The notes under the pieces are model-generated. The model was not told the origin of the DNA and made no database searches. It saw only the letters and a list, made by a program, of their open reading frames with translations. DNA of 64,000 bases from Cladosporium sp. IMV 00045 (Eukaryota; Ascomycota; Dothideomycetes; Cladosporiales; Cladosporiaceae): NCBI GenBank assembly GCA_001931905.2, contig MSJI02000949.1, positions 1 to 64,000 on the forward strand, in the 5' to 3' direction. Of this stretch, positions 10,728 to 20,888 are shown in pieces; within the stretch, counting starts at the first letter, position 1, and each line of letters begins with the position of its first letter. The translations under genes were made by a program, and so were the position numbers.

Positions 10728-12395
10728 ATGATTTTTCGTCTTTGCATACTGAGTCTGGTCACGCTTTGCCAAAGTCTCGTCCTATCATCTCAAGGCCCAA
10801 GCGCAACAACATTGAATGGGACATACCAAGGCAAACACCTCTCACAATGGGATCAAGACGCCTTTCTCGGGATCCCCTTCGCCCAACCACCAATAGGCGA
10901 CCTTCGATTCCGTCATCCACAAAGCCTCAACACCTCCTTCAACGGAACTCATGATTCCACGCAACAAGGCTATAGCTGCATGCAATGGCGTGGCAACTTC
11001 AACATGTCCGAGGACTGCCTCAATCTCAACATCGTCCGCCCTGCAGGAGGCAACCACACAGAACCTCTTCCCGTGCTCGTCTGGATTTACGGTGGCGGTC
11101 TCTACACCGGTTCAGTCGCAGATCCGCAGTACAATCTCTCCGGCATCGTCAAAGTGAGCCAGGAAATGGGCCAGCCCGTCATTGCCGTGGCGATGAACTA
11201 CCGCCTGAATATGTACGGCTTCCTGCAAACGCCTCAGCTCCTCGCGGAAGGATCGAGCAACGCCGGTCTGCTAGATCAAAGACTCGCTCTACAATGGGTT
11301 CAAGAGAACATTGCTGCTTTTGGTGGCGATCCGCGTCGTGTCGTTGTCTGGGGCGAGAGTGCCGGAGCGCAAAGCATTGCGTACCATCTCTTCAGTACTG
11401 ACGGCCGCGATGATGGGCTGTACAGAGGAGCGATTATGGAGAGCGGTGGGCCGACTGGAGCTCAGATCCAACCTCTTCCGTATTATTCCGCCGCCGTCGA
11501 AAATCTCACTCGCACGGTAGGCTGCTGGGGCGCAACAGATCAACTAGCATGCCTCCGCGGCCTGAGCCAGGATGAGCTCTTCGCAGCCCAACCAAACCAA
11601 GTCTGGAATCCCTTAGTCGATGGAGACTTTCTGACCGGCTACCCTAGCCAACTGATGCCCGAAGGAAAATTCGTTTCGGTACCACTCCTCATCGGCTCCA
11701 ACACAGACGAAGGCATGAACTTCCGACCAAGCACACCCGTGCCCGAAACAGCGGACGATCTCGAACACGCCTTCGCCAGCTGGCGCTCCTACGCTCTCTC
11801 CCCTCCCACGATACGTCATCTCCTCTCCCTCTACCCCGACGACCCCTGCGCCGCCCCACCATACTCGATCACGAACTGCTCTCGCCTCACAAATGTGCAA
11901 AACGGCACCCAATGGCGGCGCGGCGCAACCATCGGCGGCGACCTAGTAATGATCTCCGGGCACCGCAAAATGTGCGAGCTCTATTCCAGTCCGCCAGGCG
12001 GGTCGCAGCCAGTGTACAGCTACCGCTTCGACCAAAGGCTCTGGAACCGGACAGAAGCGCAAGGCGTGCAGCACTTCGACAACGTCGCGTTCAGCTTCCA
12101 GAATATCTCCGGCTTGCTTGGCCCTTCGCCGAAGTTTGATTCGCATGTGGAGTTGGGGAGGAAGATCGCAGCGGCGTATGTGAGGTTCGTGTATGATTTG
12201 GATCCTAATTCTGAGGCTGGGGATGAGGATGTGGTAGGTGAGACGGAGCTGCCGTATTGGCCTAAGTATGATGTGGAGAAGCCGGTGAACATGGTTTTGA
12301 ATGCGACGCGGTGTTATCTCGAGGATGATACGTATCGGAAGGAAGGGATTGCTTATATCAACTCGCCGGCTGTTGCGAGGGAGTTACTGGCTTAA
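10728..12395 (+). CDS. Secreted type-B carboxylesterase/lipase
   Basis: This is a single-exon gene of 555 residues, the usual length for fungal type-B carboxylesterases. The N-terminus (MIFRLCILSLVTLCQSL) is a clear signal peptide, and several N-x-S/T sites suggest glycosylation in the secretory route. The oxyanion-hole motif appears in IYGGGLYTG. The catalytic serine sits in WGESAGAQS, the acidic residue in SNTDEGMNF, and the histidine probably in QHFDNVAF. The paired early cysteines of the family are near YSCMQW and SEDCLNLN. The enzyme hydrolyses carboxylic esters outside the cell; the substrate is unknown. It follows PAL on the same strand and is convergent with the FAD monooxygenase. Confidence 0.9.
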   Translation: MIFRLCILSLVTLCQSLVLSSQGPSATTLNGTYQGKHLSQWDQDAFLGIPFAQPPIGDLRFRHPQSLNTSFNGTHDSTQQGYSCMQWRGNFNMSEDCLNLNIVRPAGGNHTEPLPVLVWIYGGGLYTGSVADPQYNLSGIVKVSQEMGQPVIAVAMNYRLNMYGFLQTPQLLAEGSSNAGLLDQRLALQWVQENIAAFGGDPRRVVVWGESAGAQSIAYHLFSTDGRDDGLYRGAIMESGGPTGAQIQPLPYYSAAVENLTRTVGCWGATDQLACLRGLSQDELFAAQPNQVWNPLVDGDFLTGYPSQLMPEGKFVSVPLLIGSNTDEGMNFRPSTPVPETADDLEHAFASWRSYALSPPTIRHLLSLYPDDPCAAPPYSITNCSRLTNVQNGTQWRRGATIGGDLVMISGHRKMCELYSSPPGGSQPVYSYRFDQRLWNRTEAQGVQHFDNVAFSFQNISGLLGPSPKFDSHVELGRKIAAAYVRFVYDLDPNSEAGDEDVVGETELPYWPKYDVEKPVNMVLNATRCYLEDDTYRKEGIAYINSPAVARELLA

Positions 12396-12756
12396 TCGAG
12401 ATTGGTATTGGTGATGGGCGGCTTGGACTGTTTGGGAACTCTCTGCATGACCACTTGGGTGCATCCGCCGGGACTGGTAAAATCATACTCATCTCCTGTT
12501 CTGTCAATACGTGGGTCAATACGTGCCATCAAAAGTTTATCTCTGGGAGAGGAAGATCTTCGTGATAATTCAACTGCCTTCTCCTTGCATAGAAGATGCT
12601 TGAGTATGCGATGGGTCAATCATGAAGGGCGATGGGTAGTGGGACTCCTCTCGTGAAACCTCCTGCTGTCCAACATCTCTTTCGCCATCATTAGAGACCG
12701 TGCAAAGATAAGGAGAAAGTTGAGCAGAGTCATCAATCCATTGCGAGTCAAGATCT
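12396..12756. other. Convergent 3' spacer
   Basis: This is 361 bp between two converging stop codons. It holds both 3' UTRs. No gene or repeat was recognised. Confidence 0.5.
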
Positions 12757-14058
12757 CTACGCACCAGCAGCAACGTACTTCCTCACCTCCTCCTTCGCAT
12801 CCCACACATGGGCCGGATACACAGTCTGTCCAAAAAAGCTCGACAGCCACTTCGCCTTTGTCATGACAAAAAAGAACGAATATACCATCGCCGTCGTCGC
12901 CCACGACCAGGGCCTCACCGGCTCCTTCATCGCAAGTCCGTCAGCCTTGATCTTATAGACGTGTGGTGATCTGATGTCGAAAATGCCTTGGATAGCCTTC
13001 TCTATTGCCATGTCCTTGGAAGACCTCTCTATGAATTCCGCAAGAAGTAAAGCCAGCGTTTGCCCATCCTCAAAAGCCTGCGATCCGCCCTGCCCACTCG
13101 CCGGAGTCATGACATGGGCAGCGTCGCCGAATAGCACGCAGCTATCGCGGCCCCAGTAGGGTAGGTCCGGAAGGTAGAAGATTGTGTATAAGTTGTCGAC
13201 CGTAGCTTCGTTCAGGCATCTGATCAAGATCGGATCCTTCCAATCTTTGTGGCGTTCGCGGGTCTCTGCAGTAAGGCGCTGGTAATCCAATGCTTGCCCG
13301 CGAGGTGGGAGGTCCGAGTCGTAGAAAGAAAAGTAGAGGACTTTGTTAGGTGTTGCTAGTGAGAGACCACAGTACCCGAACGTCGCGTTGGGACCGTGGA
13401 TGAAGACGACTCTGGGCTCATCAAGGTAAGACTTTGGGAGTGGGTTTTCGAGCTCGAGAACTGGGCCAACGACAACATGGCCGAGGTGCACAGGACTGGT
13501 CGCTTCTTCCTTGCCAAAGAGACTCTTCCTGACCGGACTTCGGATGCCGTCCGCTCCAATCACCAAATCTGCTTGCTCTATCCCGCCATCGCTGAACGTC
13601 ACTGTGGGCTTGCCGCGAGCACTCGCCTTCACCTCGGAGACTGTACGATAGACGACTGTCCCTTTGGGCAGAGCCTCCTGCAAGCTCTCGACAAGCAGCG
13701 GCCGCGAGATGATGTGAGCTTGTAAGTTCTCGTTACCAAGCAGCCAATCACCCGCGGTTTTCCAAGTAAATCCTTTGCAAGGTAATCCCGAAGCGTAGAC
13801 TCTCTCTGCGAGCTGTGGGTCAAGATCACGCAAGACCTTGAAAGCGTTGGATTGCAAGCTGATAGCAGCGCCTTGACGCTTTGTGCGGATGTGTGTGTGG
13901 TCGTAGTTTCCGTGCTCGACGGTGCCGGATGCCACTGAGTCGGCGTCGTCGTAGACTGTGATTTCCAGCGCCTCTTCAAGTTTGGGTTGGAGATACTTGC
14001 GGAGTGATAAGGCGGTAGCTAAACCGGAGAGGCCGGCGCCTACGATGATTACTTTCAT
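12757..14058 (-). CDS. FAD-dependent monooxygenase, salicylate-hydroxylase-like
   Basis: This is a single exon of 433 residues, typical for class A flavoprotein hydroxylases. The N-terminal Rossmann motif is IIVGAGLSGLATAL. The DG motif is GADGIRSPVR, and the FAD-ribityl GD motif is VLFGDAAHVMTPASGQGG. A hydrophobic stretch near the C-terminus (WATTAMVYSFFFVMTKA) may be a membrane or interface helix. Relatives hydroxylate aromatic acids such as salicylate or act in secondary metabolism. Its position beside PAL suggests, but does not prove, an aromatic substrate. The start was chosen because the FAD fingerprint begins at residue 4. Confidence 0.85.
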   Translation of the reverse strand: MKVIIVGAGLSGLATALSLRKYLQPKLEEALEITVYDDADSVASGTVEHGNYDHTHIRTKRQGAAISLQSNAFKVLRDLDPQLAERVYASGLPCKGFTWKTAGDWLLGNENLQAHIISRPLLVESLQEALPKGTVVYRTVSEVKASARGKPTVTFSDGGIEQADLVIGADGIRSPVRKSLFGKEEATSPVHLGHVVVGPVLELENPLPKSYLDEPRVVFIHGPNATFGYCGLSLATPNKVLYFSFYDSDLPPRGQALDYQRLTAETRERHKDWKDPILIRCLNEATVDNLYTIFYLPDLPYWGRDSCVLFGDAAHVMTPASGQGGSQAFEDGQTLALLLAEFIERSSKDMAIEKAIQGIFDIRSPHVYKIKADGLAMKEPVRPWSWATTAMVYSFFFVMTKAKWLSSFFGQTVYPAHVWDAKEEVRKYVAAGA

Positions 14059-14795
14059 GGTGAAAGGTCGAGGGTTGCAATTGAGGATGGAAAAGAGAGT
14101 GTTGCAATCTATGGTGTATACTTATAGGAGACCATCGGCGACTACACAGATCCGACTCCGAGTTCTTCAAGGGCATCTTGGCTAATTGCAAAAGAGTAGG
14201 GATGGTGAATCCTCCGTCAATCCATCGATTCAACACAGGAGCTCGCCTGTTGGAGTCGATCTATCACTTTCGTAATGATGCCTGAGGCAGCAATCTTAGC
14301 TGGCGTCGCTCTTGCAACTTCATGTTTACCAACTCTCCCTCTTAACAACACGAATATGGTTCAGATACTACCTGTATACTCAAGGACATCTCGCGAGGCG
14401 TCGAGGATGAGAGTCATGGCTCCAAGTTATCCCTACTGACAACATGCATATATTTCCTATTCCCTTATGAACATCTCGCGAAGCGTCAAGAGTGAGAGGC
14501 GTGGCTCCACCTTAGCATGCTGACATACTCACTTCAACATCTTTCCCTCCTGACAATATGAATATGGCTCAGATACTACCTGTTCACTCGTGAACATCTC
14601 CCGAGGCAGTGTGCATGGTAACGTACTCACGTCAAACCCTCACTCCACCTCGTCTCACACGTGATATCTCAATGACAAGATCGAACAGTAGGGTACTATC
14701 ATTGACACCAGGTTTATTTTGGGATACGCTGAGTTCAGAGAATCACGCAACAAAGAGCTTTTGAATTCGTCTAAGTACTTTCACAACCTCGCACC
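14059..14795. other. Spacer with three diverged repeat units
   Basis: No gene was recognised. A non-coding repeat family occupies 14326-14610 (listed separately). The remainder holds the promoter of the FAD monooxygenase and the 3' flank of the first Myb-like gene. Confidence 0.5.
14326..14610 (+). repeat. Degenerate triplicate of a ~85-120-bp unit
   Basis: The string ACATCTCGCGAGGCGTC (14387) recurs as ACATCTCGCGAAGCGTC (14471) and ACATCTCCCGAGGCAG (14593). A second anchor, GAATATGG(T/C)TCAGATACTAC, is at 14352 and 14560. The order of anchors shows at least three decayed tandem units. No coding frame is shared. Confidence 0.6.
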
Positions 14796-15275
14796 TCAAG
14801 CATCCTCATCACCGTCGTCTTCAGCCTTGACCATAGCAGCAGCCTTCTTCTTGTTGCCACCCTTCTTCTTCTTCTTCTTCGTCTTTGGAGCCTCCTCCTC
14901 GGCCCCCTCCTCGGTCTTTGCCTCGCCATCCTCGTCCTTAGCTTCAGCCTTGCGCTTCTTTGAAGACTCGGCGTGGTCGTTGGCACCTATAAAAGAGTCA
15001 GTAAGCAGATCGTGAACAATCCAACCGCTCTCAAGCTCCGACTTACCCTCTTCTCCACCATCAGCATCAGCAGCGGCGGCGCCAGCGGCAGCGACCGTGT
15101 CGAGCTTCTTCTTCAACCCGTGCCAAGCGGCTCTGGCACTAGCGGTGTTCTTGAGACCGGCCTCGTCGGCGAGAATCTGGTAGTCGATCTCGAGTGGGGC
15201 TTTGGCGGACTTCATAGCGGCGATGATAAGTTTGACATCGCGCTCGGTGATGTAAGTGGCGGGCTTGGGAGCCAT
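14796..15275 (-). CDS. Small Myb/SANT-like nuclear protein (paralogue A)
   Basis: There are two exons, 15047-15275 and 14796-14986, with a 60-nt intron (GTAAGT donor, TTTATAG acceptor) that is stop-free and in frame if retained. The spliced product is 139 residues. The first ~60 residues (ERDVKLIIAAMKSAK..IDYQILADEAGLKN...AAWHGLKKKL) form a three-helix Myb/SANT-like fold seen in many small fungal proteins. The rest is acidic, then has a basic KTKKKKKKGGNKKK tract that can serve as nuclear localisation. Function is unknown; DNA or chromatin binding is inferred. Paralogue B follows the same plan 500 bp upstream on the same strand. Confidence 0.75.
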   Translation of the reverse strand: MAPKPATYITERDVKLIIAAMKSAKAPLEIDYQILADEAGLKNTASARAAWHGLKKKLDTVAAAGAAAADADGGEEGKSELESGWIVHDLLTDSFIGANDHAESSKKRKAEAKDEDGEAKTEEGAEEEAPKTKKKKKKGGNKKKAAAMVKAEDDGDEDA

Positions 15276-15800
15276 GGCGTCCGTTGGAGGAGACTGTTGG
15301 GTCTGTGTGTGGGTTTGTAAGGTCAGTTGTGCTCTTGTTTGCGTATGTGTGCGATGTGTGTTCAGTGGAGCGGCTGAGAAGGAAGAAAGGAGGAGGGGAA
15401 GAATCGTGGGAAGTGCGCGGGTTTTATCAACCACCGAACTGGTGCCAAGCCTTGAACATGGCAGGCACGAAAGACGGCATGTGAAGGGAAGCCAGGTGGC
15501 GACTGCGGTGTGTCTCAAGCATGTGAGAGCATGCCTTGTGTCTTTGCCAGACGACCACGCCTGGGTATAAACATCTCGGCGAAGCACCGACAGGACACCG
15601 TAGGTGAATCTTTGCTGCGAGACAGTCACATCTTGGAAGAAAGAGAAGTAATCCATTCACCATTTTTGTTTCAAACGCCCCTTAACCCAAGACCTCCCTC
15701 GCACCAACCGTCGCTCACCAAAATGCCATCGAGCAGGAACCCAAACCATCAGACAACCTCACTTGACCTCCAAGCAGCTCAGATAACCATAAACTCCCAC
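15276..15800. other. Spacer between the two Myb-like paralogues
   Basis: About 525 bp with the upstream region of paralogue A and the 3' flank of paralogue B. Long shadow frames run through it but lack motifs. Nothing else was seen. Confidence 0.4.
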
Positions 15801-16319
15801 TCAGAAGAACGGCTGCTCCAGTTCGCCCTCCCCCTCACCATCTCCAACATCAGCATCCTCAACAACCTCCTGCTTCACCTTCCTCCCCTTCGGCGTCTTG
15901 ACCTTCTTGGACGGCGACTCCTCATCATCCCCGTCCGCGTCCCCAGCCTCAGCCTTAGCAGCAGCGCGCTTCTTCTTCAGCGTAGATTTCGGAGTGCCCT
16001 GGAGCTCCGGGGTGGCGGAACCGACGCAGTCGGCCTGGGCGGTGAATTTCTTCTGGATGCGGGCCCAGGCGTTGGAGGCGCTGACGGGGTTGGTCATGCC
16101 GGCGAGGGAGGCGAGTTTTTTATAATCCGGCTGGAGGAGGGGGTCAAGGGTTAGTTAGGAGGTCTTGAGAAATGCGGGTGTGATCGTGAGGGTGGTGTGC
16201 AGTGTTGAATGGATCGATGTGCGGGATTGTAGACATACCTTCGGCTTCTCGCTGAAGCAGAGCCAGGCGAGAGCCATGAGCTCTTTCTCGCGGTCGGTGA
16301 GGTCGTTCTTGTTTGCCAT
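15801..16319 (-). CDS. Small Myb/SANT-like nuclear protein (paralogue B)
   Basis: There are two exons, 16239-16319 and 15801-16130, with a 108-nt intron (GTATGT donor, CTCCAG acceptor). The spliced product is 136 residues. The start reads MANKNDLTDREKELMALAWL, and splicing joins FSEKPK to PDYKKLASLAGM, giving a Myb/SANT-like module (...NPVSASNAWARIQKKF) that aligns in layout with paralogue A. The C-terminal half is charged, with KKKRAAAK and KKVKTPKGRKVK tracts suggesting nuclear location. Function is unknown. The pair probably arose by an old tandem duplication. Confidence 0.75.
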
Positions 16320-16875
16320 GCTGAGACTTTGTTGTCAGTAGGATGCTCATGGTCGATGTTATTGCGCAGGACAGTGACGTACATGTGTAGTGTTGCTGTG
16401 TTTGTTGTGTGCGTAGTCGGAGTTGAAGTTGGGTGTGGGATGTCATGGTATGTCGGTGTGTGTACGTCGAATGTGCAAGTGTGCAAATGTGTGTGAGAAG
16501 ACATGAATGCTATGCGGTCGGATAACAAGTACAGGTCGAACATGTGAAGTGACCGAGCTTTAGTCGTCACATGCAACTTGCTACGATTGTAGGCATCTAC
16601 GCGGGAACGAAGTAGCACAACACTTTAGGGTGAGCCAATGACAGAACCAGGGGACCTGCGCGAAGCGCCCCACGCGCATAGAATGACTGCATTCACGACT
16701 TTGCATATGTGAAAAGTGACAGGTCCGAGAAGTGAAGGGTACCGCTTCATTCAGGCTGCAAGTGATCTGCATGCTGGAATTTGCATGGGCCACTGTCAGC
16801 GCATACAATTTCATGATGGACGCACATTTGAACATGAAGTGGACATAAAGATATCGATTAATAATGCATCTTCTA
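16320..16875. other. Spacer downstream of the RRN9-like gene
   Basis: Contains the promoter of paralogue B (TG/TGT-rich at 16380-16500) and the 3' flank of the next gene. No gene was recognised. Confidence 0.4.
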
Positions 16876-18558
16876 CTATCTCGAGGGAACTTTCGACTTC
16901 CGCTTTGCGGTGTCACTTCCCCTGCCCAAGAACAAGTCAATCGGCTCCATGAACCCATCTGTATCCACCGCAGGAGCCTGTTTAAGCTCCTCTCCCATCT
17001 CATCATCGTCATCGACATCCACTTCCTCTTCCTGATCAATGTGCTCAACGGAAGGCTTAGCATCTGGTATCGTTTGCGCCTTGCCGTGCGCATCAAGCGC
17101 CTCTTGGCTGTATTTGTGCGTATGTCTTAGATGCTGGCGGATTTGCCACCTCTTCTCGTAAAATCTGTGATGTTGTGGACACAGTTGCTCCGGACAATTG
17201 AAGCCATTTGCTGAAGAAACTTGTTCGTCTTGTTCGTCTTCTTCCTCTCCCTCATCGGAACTGTCAATGTCTGGGATCATTTCGGGTCTGTACTCCTTGA
17301 CACTGTCCGCAGCTTTACCTGCAGCGCTTTCAGGCATGGCCCGAATGATCATTCGTTCACCAAACAAAACAGCGCAGCGTTTTGCTGCACGGTCAATGAC
17401 AGTAGAGTCCCAACCTGTGAGTGACGCAAATCCAAGTACTTCGCTCCAGTCGCGCGGGTTGAAGGCATGTGGGCCTGACGGGTGATTACTGGAATCCCTG
17501 TCTTCTGTCTTCTTGCGATTTGCTTGAAGGTCAGGGTCCTTTGGATCTGCCTCTGCGGACAAGATAGTAGACTCAGCGGTCGTCGAACGGCGTTTGCGTT
17601 TATTCGACTTTGATCGTGTCTTGGGCTCTTCGGAAGCAATAGATCCCATAGCCTGGTGGCGGCGACTTTTATGCAAGCCAGTCAAAAGATCGTCAAGCTT
17701 GGAAGTTATGTGCCGAGCACTCTGTTTCAGCAGTCGATTCGACTCCTCGTCATCGACAATGAAAGCTGGCTTTGCAGATAGCTGGGCTGAAGTGTCGTCG
17801 ATCCGATCATTCGAAGTTTGTGATAGTACGTCGCTTGCGACACTCGATTGACGAGAATCCATAGCAGTCGGTGGACTGGAGGGCATCTGGGACAGCGATG
17901 GTAGTCTCTTGGGAATGGCATCGTTCGGGACTGGGGATGAATCGGTTTCCCAAGTACGAAGACGGAAGCGATTCTTCGCCCTACGCAACATCAGGGCGTG
18001 GATCTCCTCTTCCAGGTCAGTGCCAGGTCTCCAGGGCCGACGCATTTTCAGCGTTCCTTCATGGGTGTGGTCTACCAGAGGATCCTTGCCGAAGCCCTCG
18101 GACTTTCTGGGTACATCATCTGCTCGTAGTGGCCAGGCAGTCCAGTTCTGGTTCGGGTGCCACGGTGTGTTCCCGTCGTCATCGGCCTTGGTCCAATTGC
18201 GCTTGCTGTGCCATGGTTTGGCATCCGATGCGACATCGGAGTCATACAACCGAGACTTTAGAGCATGAGCATTGTAGAGATGGACGCTCAGATCGTTCGC
18301 CCGTTCCTGATCAAGAGAGGCGATCAGACCACGCTCGTCTGCGGTATATTTACGCCAGGTGTTAGCAGGTCCTGGAAAGCGATTCTCCCGCTCGTCTTGA
18401 GAGTCCTGATCTGACGAAAAGTCTCTGTTCGCCGCGTTGTCCTTAGCAAGTTGCGATTGCGAAGCAAAAGGTTGGGTGTCCGTGATCAGGGATTGTGATG
18501 AAGGGGGTTCGAGATATGCTGACGGCGAAGGAGGCTCGTCATCGCCGGCGAAAGACAT
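16876..18558 (-). CDS. Rrn9-like RNA polymerase I transcription initiation factor
   Basis: This is a single exon of 560 residues. Residues ~58-155 carry the Rrn9-domain pattern: RFPGPANTWRKYTADERGL, ASLDQERANDLSVHLYNAHAL, then repeated W-containing segments (WHSKRNWTK, WHPNQNWTAWPL) ending DDVPRK. The remainder is low-complexity and charged, with a basic KSNKRKRRS tract. A CPEQLCPQHHRFYEKRWQIRQHLRHTH stretch (written here only as landmark residues C..C..H..H) near residue 460 resembles a degenerate C2H2 finger. Rrn9 in yeast belongs to the upstream activation factor at rDNA promoters. The domain match is from recognition of the pattern, so the family call is good and the exact role is inferred. 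Confidence 0.7.
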   Translation of the reverse strand: MSFAGDDEPPSPSAYLEPPSSQSLITDTQPFASQSQLAKDNAANRDFSSDQDSQDERENRFPGPANTWRKYTADERGLIASLDQERANDLSVHLYNAHALKSRLYDSDVASDAKPWHSKRNWTKADDDGNTPWHPNQNWTAWPLRADDVPRKSEGFGKDPLVDHTHEGTLKMRRPWRPGTDLEEEIHALMLRRAKNRFRLRTWETDSSPVPNDAIPKRLPSLSQMPSSPPTAMDSRQSSVASDVLSQTSNDRIDDTSAQLSAKPAFIVDDEESNRLLKQSARHITSKLDDLLTGLHKSRRHQAMGSIASEEPKTRSKSNKRKRRSTTAESTILSAEADPKDPDLQANRKKTEDRDSSNHPSGPHAFNPRDWSEVLGFASLTGWDSTVIDRAAKRCAVLFGERMIIRAMPESAAGKAADSVKEYRPEMIPDIDSSDEGEEEDEQDEQVSSANGFNCPEQLCPQHHRFYEKRWQIRQHLRHTHKYSQEALDAHGKAQTIPDAKPSVEHIDQEEEVDVDDDDEMGEELKQAPAVDTDGFMEPIDLFLGRGSDTAKRKSKVPSR

Positions 18559-19584
18559 CGTCGTAATGTCTATGTTGCCTTGGCCTGGTTTGTAGCCGAA
18601 TCATTGCTGGCCAATGATAAGGTCTGTGATAGAGATCGCGACGATTTGCAGTGACTTCTTCCGCAAACCTCAGACCAATGCTTGAGACGAGCGGCCTTTC
18701 TCAAGCATGATCCCTCACCACGCCAGGGCAATGACGTGCGTCGACACCCAAACGAGAGCGGAGGCCGGAGCGTGGGCAGAGTTAGGTGAAGTTCTTCTTT
18801 GCGAGCAGGATTCAGCGACGGTCTGCGCTGGCGGCGGCTCGGCCCGACCTCGTGGTGTGTTCAGACCCTCACAGCCAGATCAGGGCAGCCAGCCACCTCA
18901 CACTCCATCAACTTCTCTTCCCCAGCCATCGCTTTTGCCCACCGGGTGCAAGTGCTGTCTCGAAGCAAGACAAGACGCGCCATTATAATACCACCGCTCT
19001 TCCAGTGGAGAAACTCAATCCTCTCACTCTCCGTACATACGCGCCTGTGTTGCGCCCACCTGTTTGTTCAGCCATTCTTCCTTTTTCCTCTTGTTCCCTC
19101 CTCCTTCTGCCCTGCCCCTCACATGCCTTGACAAAACAACAGCTCCAAATACAGCTTCACATCCATCCTCGACTTCACCCGCGCTTACCGCAGACGTCAT
19201 CGTACACCAACGCAACCCGGCTGGCCTGCCTCGCCTGCTCGCTGTGCATCCTTTTGCCAGCACTTCCAAGCCAAAAGCGCTCGCAGGCTGGGAGTATAGA
19301 TCCCGTGTGATATCGCCGCTTGTCTGAGCTATACCAGCCTTCGCTCACCTCTGTGCCACCCGTACCACGCGACGATCGAGGCCAAGCCTAGAACATCATT
19401 GGACTTTTTACTGTCGCACTGCATTCTCACCTTTCACCTGACCGCGAAATCCGAGTCGCGAAGGGGGAGAGAGTCACTTCACAACGGTAGCTTGTCTGTT
19501 ACACTCGTCGAGCATACCTCTGTCCAGGACCTCACCACCAACACTCATCCTCTCCACTAACATTACGCAACACCACCCTTCACC
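18559..19584. other. Spacer between RRN9-like and MARVEL-type genes
   Basis: This is 1 kb without a convincing gene. It is C/T-rich on the + strand from ~19070 to 19580, as expected for a fungal promoter and 5' leader of the downstream gene. Open frames here lack motifs and are unlikely to be translated. Confidence 0.45.
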
Positions 19585-20320
19585 ATGGCAGTCTCCGGCT
19601 TCCTCTTCATCAGCTGGCGCATCTTCGAGATCATCCTCCTCGTCCCCGTAGTGGGAATGCTCTCCTGGTTCGTACACGGCTACGTGGAATCGAACCAGCT
19701 CACGCCCAACTTCATCCTGGTGCTCTTCATAGTGTCAGTACTAGCATTAGCCTGGACGTTCGCGACGCTATTCAACTACCTCCGAGCGCGGCACGATGCC
19801 TTCTTCGTCGCACTCATCGACCTCGGCTTCGTGGGCGCTCTGATCGGAGGCGTGGTGACGCTGCGCGGTATCGCAGACGCGGACTGCTCCAGCTTCTCTA
19901 GCGGCAGCTTGTACTTCGACCTGGGACCTTTCGGCGCGTATGGCCGTCAGACCGACAGCCCATGGGCGGTGAACGTCAACAAGACGTGCGCCATGCTCAA
20001 AGCCAGCTGGGCGCTATCCATCATCTTGATCTTGACTTTCTTCGTCACATTCGTAAGTCCCACTCACCTCCAAATACATCCAACTCAAGCACTTGTCCTA
20101 ACTCCCAACCCAGCTCCTCGCCCTCCTCGTCCACCGCAACCACCGCAACGACGATCGCGTAGTAGTCAAGCGGGAATACCACACCTCGCGCCACGGCCAC
20201 AGGCGATCGGGCAGCCGAGGCGCCAGCCGATCTCGCTACGGCGGCGGCTCCGGGTACGACGACTACCGCCCACGCAGCTCCGGGCGCAGCGGCTCCAGGC
20301 GTCGTCAGTACTACGTCTAG
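19585..20320 (+). CDS. Four-helix MARVEL-type membrane protein
   Basis: There are two exons, 19585-20052 and 20114-20320, with a 61-nt intron (GTAAGT...CCCAG) in phase 0. The product is 224 residues. Four hydrophobic segments are seen: residues ~5-32, ~38-65, ~72-98 and ~136-163, the last created by splicing (ILTFFVTF joined to LLALLV). Between helices 3 and 4 is a cysteine-bearing loop (DADCSSFSSGSLYF... NKTCAM). The C-terminal tail is Arg/Ser/Gly/Tyr-rich and probably cytosolic. This topology and length fit fungal MARVEL-domain proteins of the plasma membrane; the biological role is unknown. Confidence 0.8.
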
Positions 20321-20888
20321 ACTGGCGTGGAAGAATGGAGGATTTGAGCGTGCGGAGAAGTAAAGACGGAAGAAAAAGAAAAACAATACAAGCCGAGAGG
20401 ACCTTGTCATGTGAATCAATCTTGGGTATCACGTGGGAGAAAAAGCAAAAAACGAACGAGGGACGACGACCAGCCCGGCGAGGCAAAGGATCATCACGCA
20501 TCACGGCACGAAAGGGTTTCTTTTCACGCGCAACGAAGTGTCTTCAGGGTAAAGAAATTTCAAGGGGCAGGCAAGGGTATACCGGGATTTGGAGGGTTAC
20601 TGGACTTATCATGAACCAACTGAAGATCGAATGACATTGTGTATCTCATTGATCCATCATGACAACTTTCTCCTCATACCCTGTTGTTCCATGCCTTATT
20701 CTGATTAGTTAGCCACTTGTTCTCGGCCTACATTTCGTCGCGAGCTGGGCTTGATGGACAAAGTCATGTAGACGAATTACTTCTTTGAGAATGTCGTTTC
20801 ACATTGCCCTTCGTATCATACTTCCACGCCTGCGCGAATTTGACGCGCCTTGTCTGACTTGGAGAAACTTATCTATCATCTCCCTCCC
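20321..20888. other. Convergent spacer
   Basis: About 570 bp between two converging stop codons. No gene or repeat was recognised. Confidence 0.45.
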
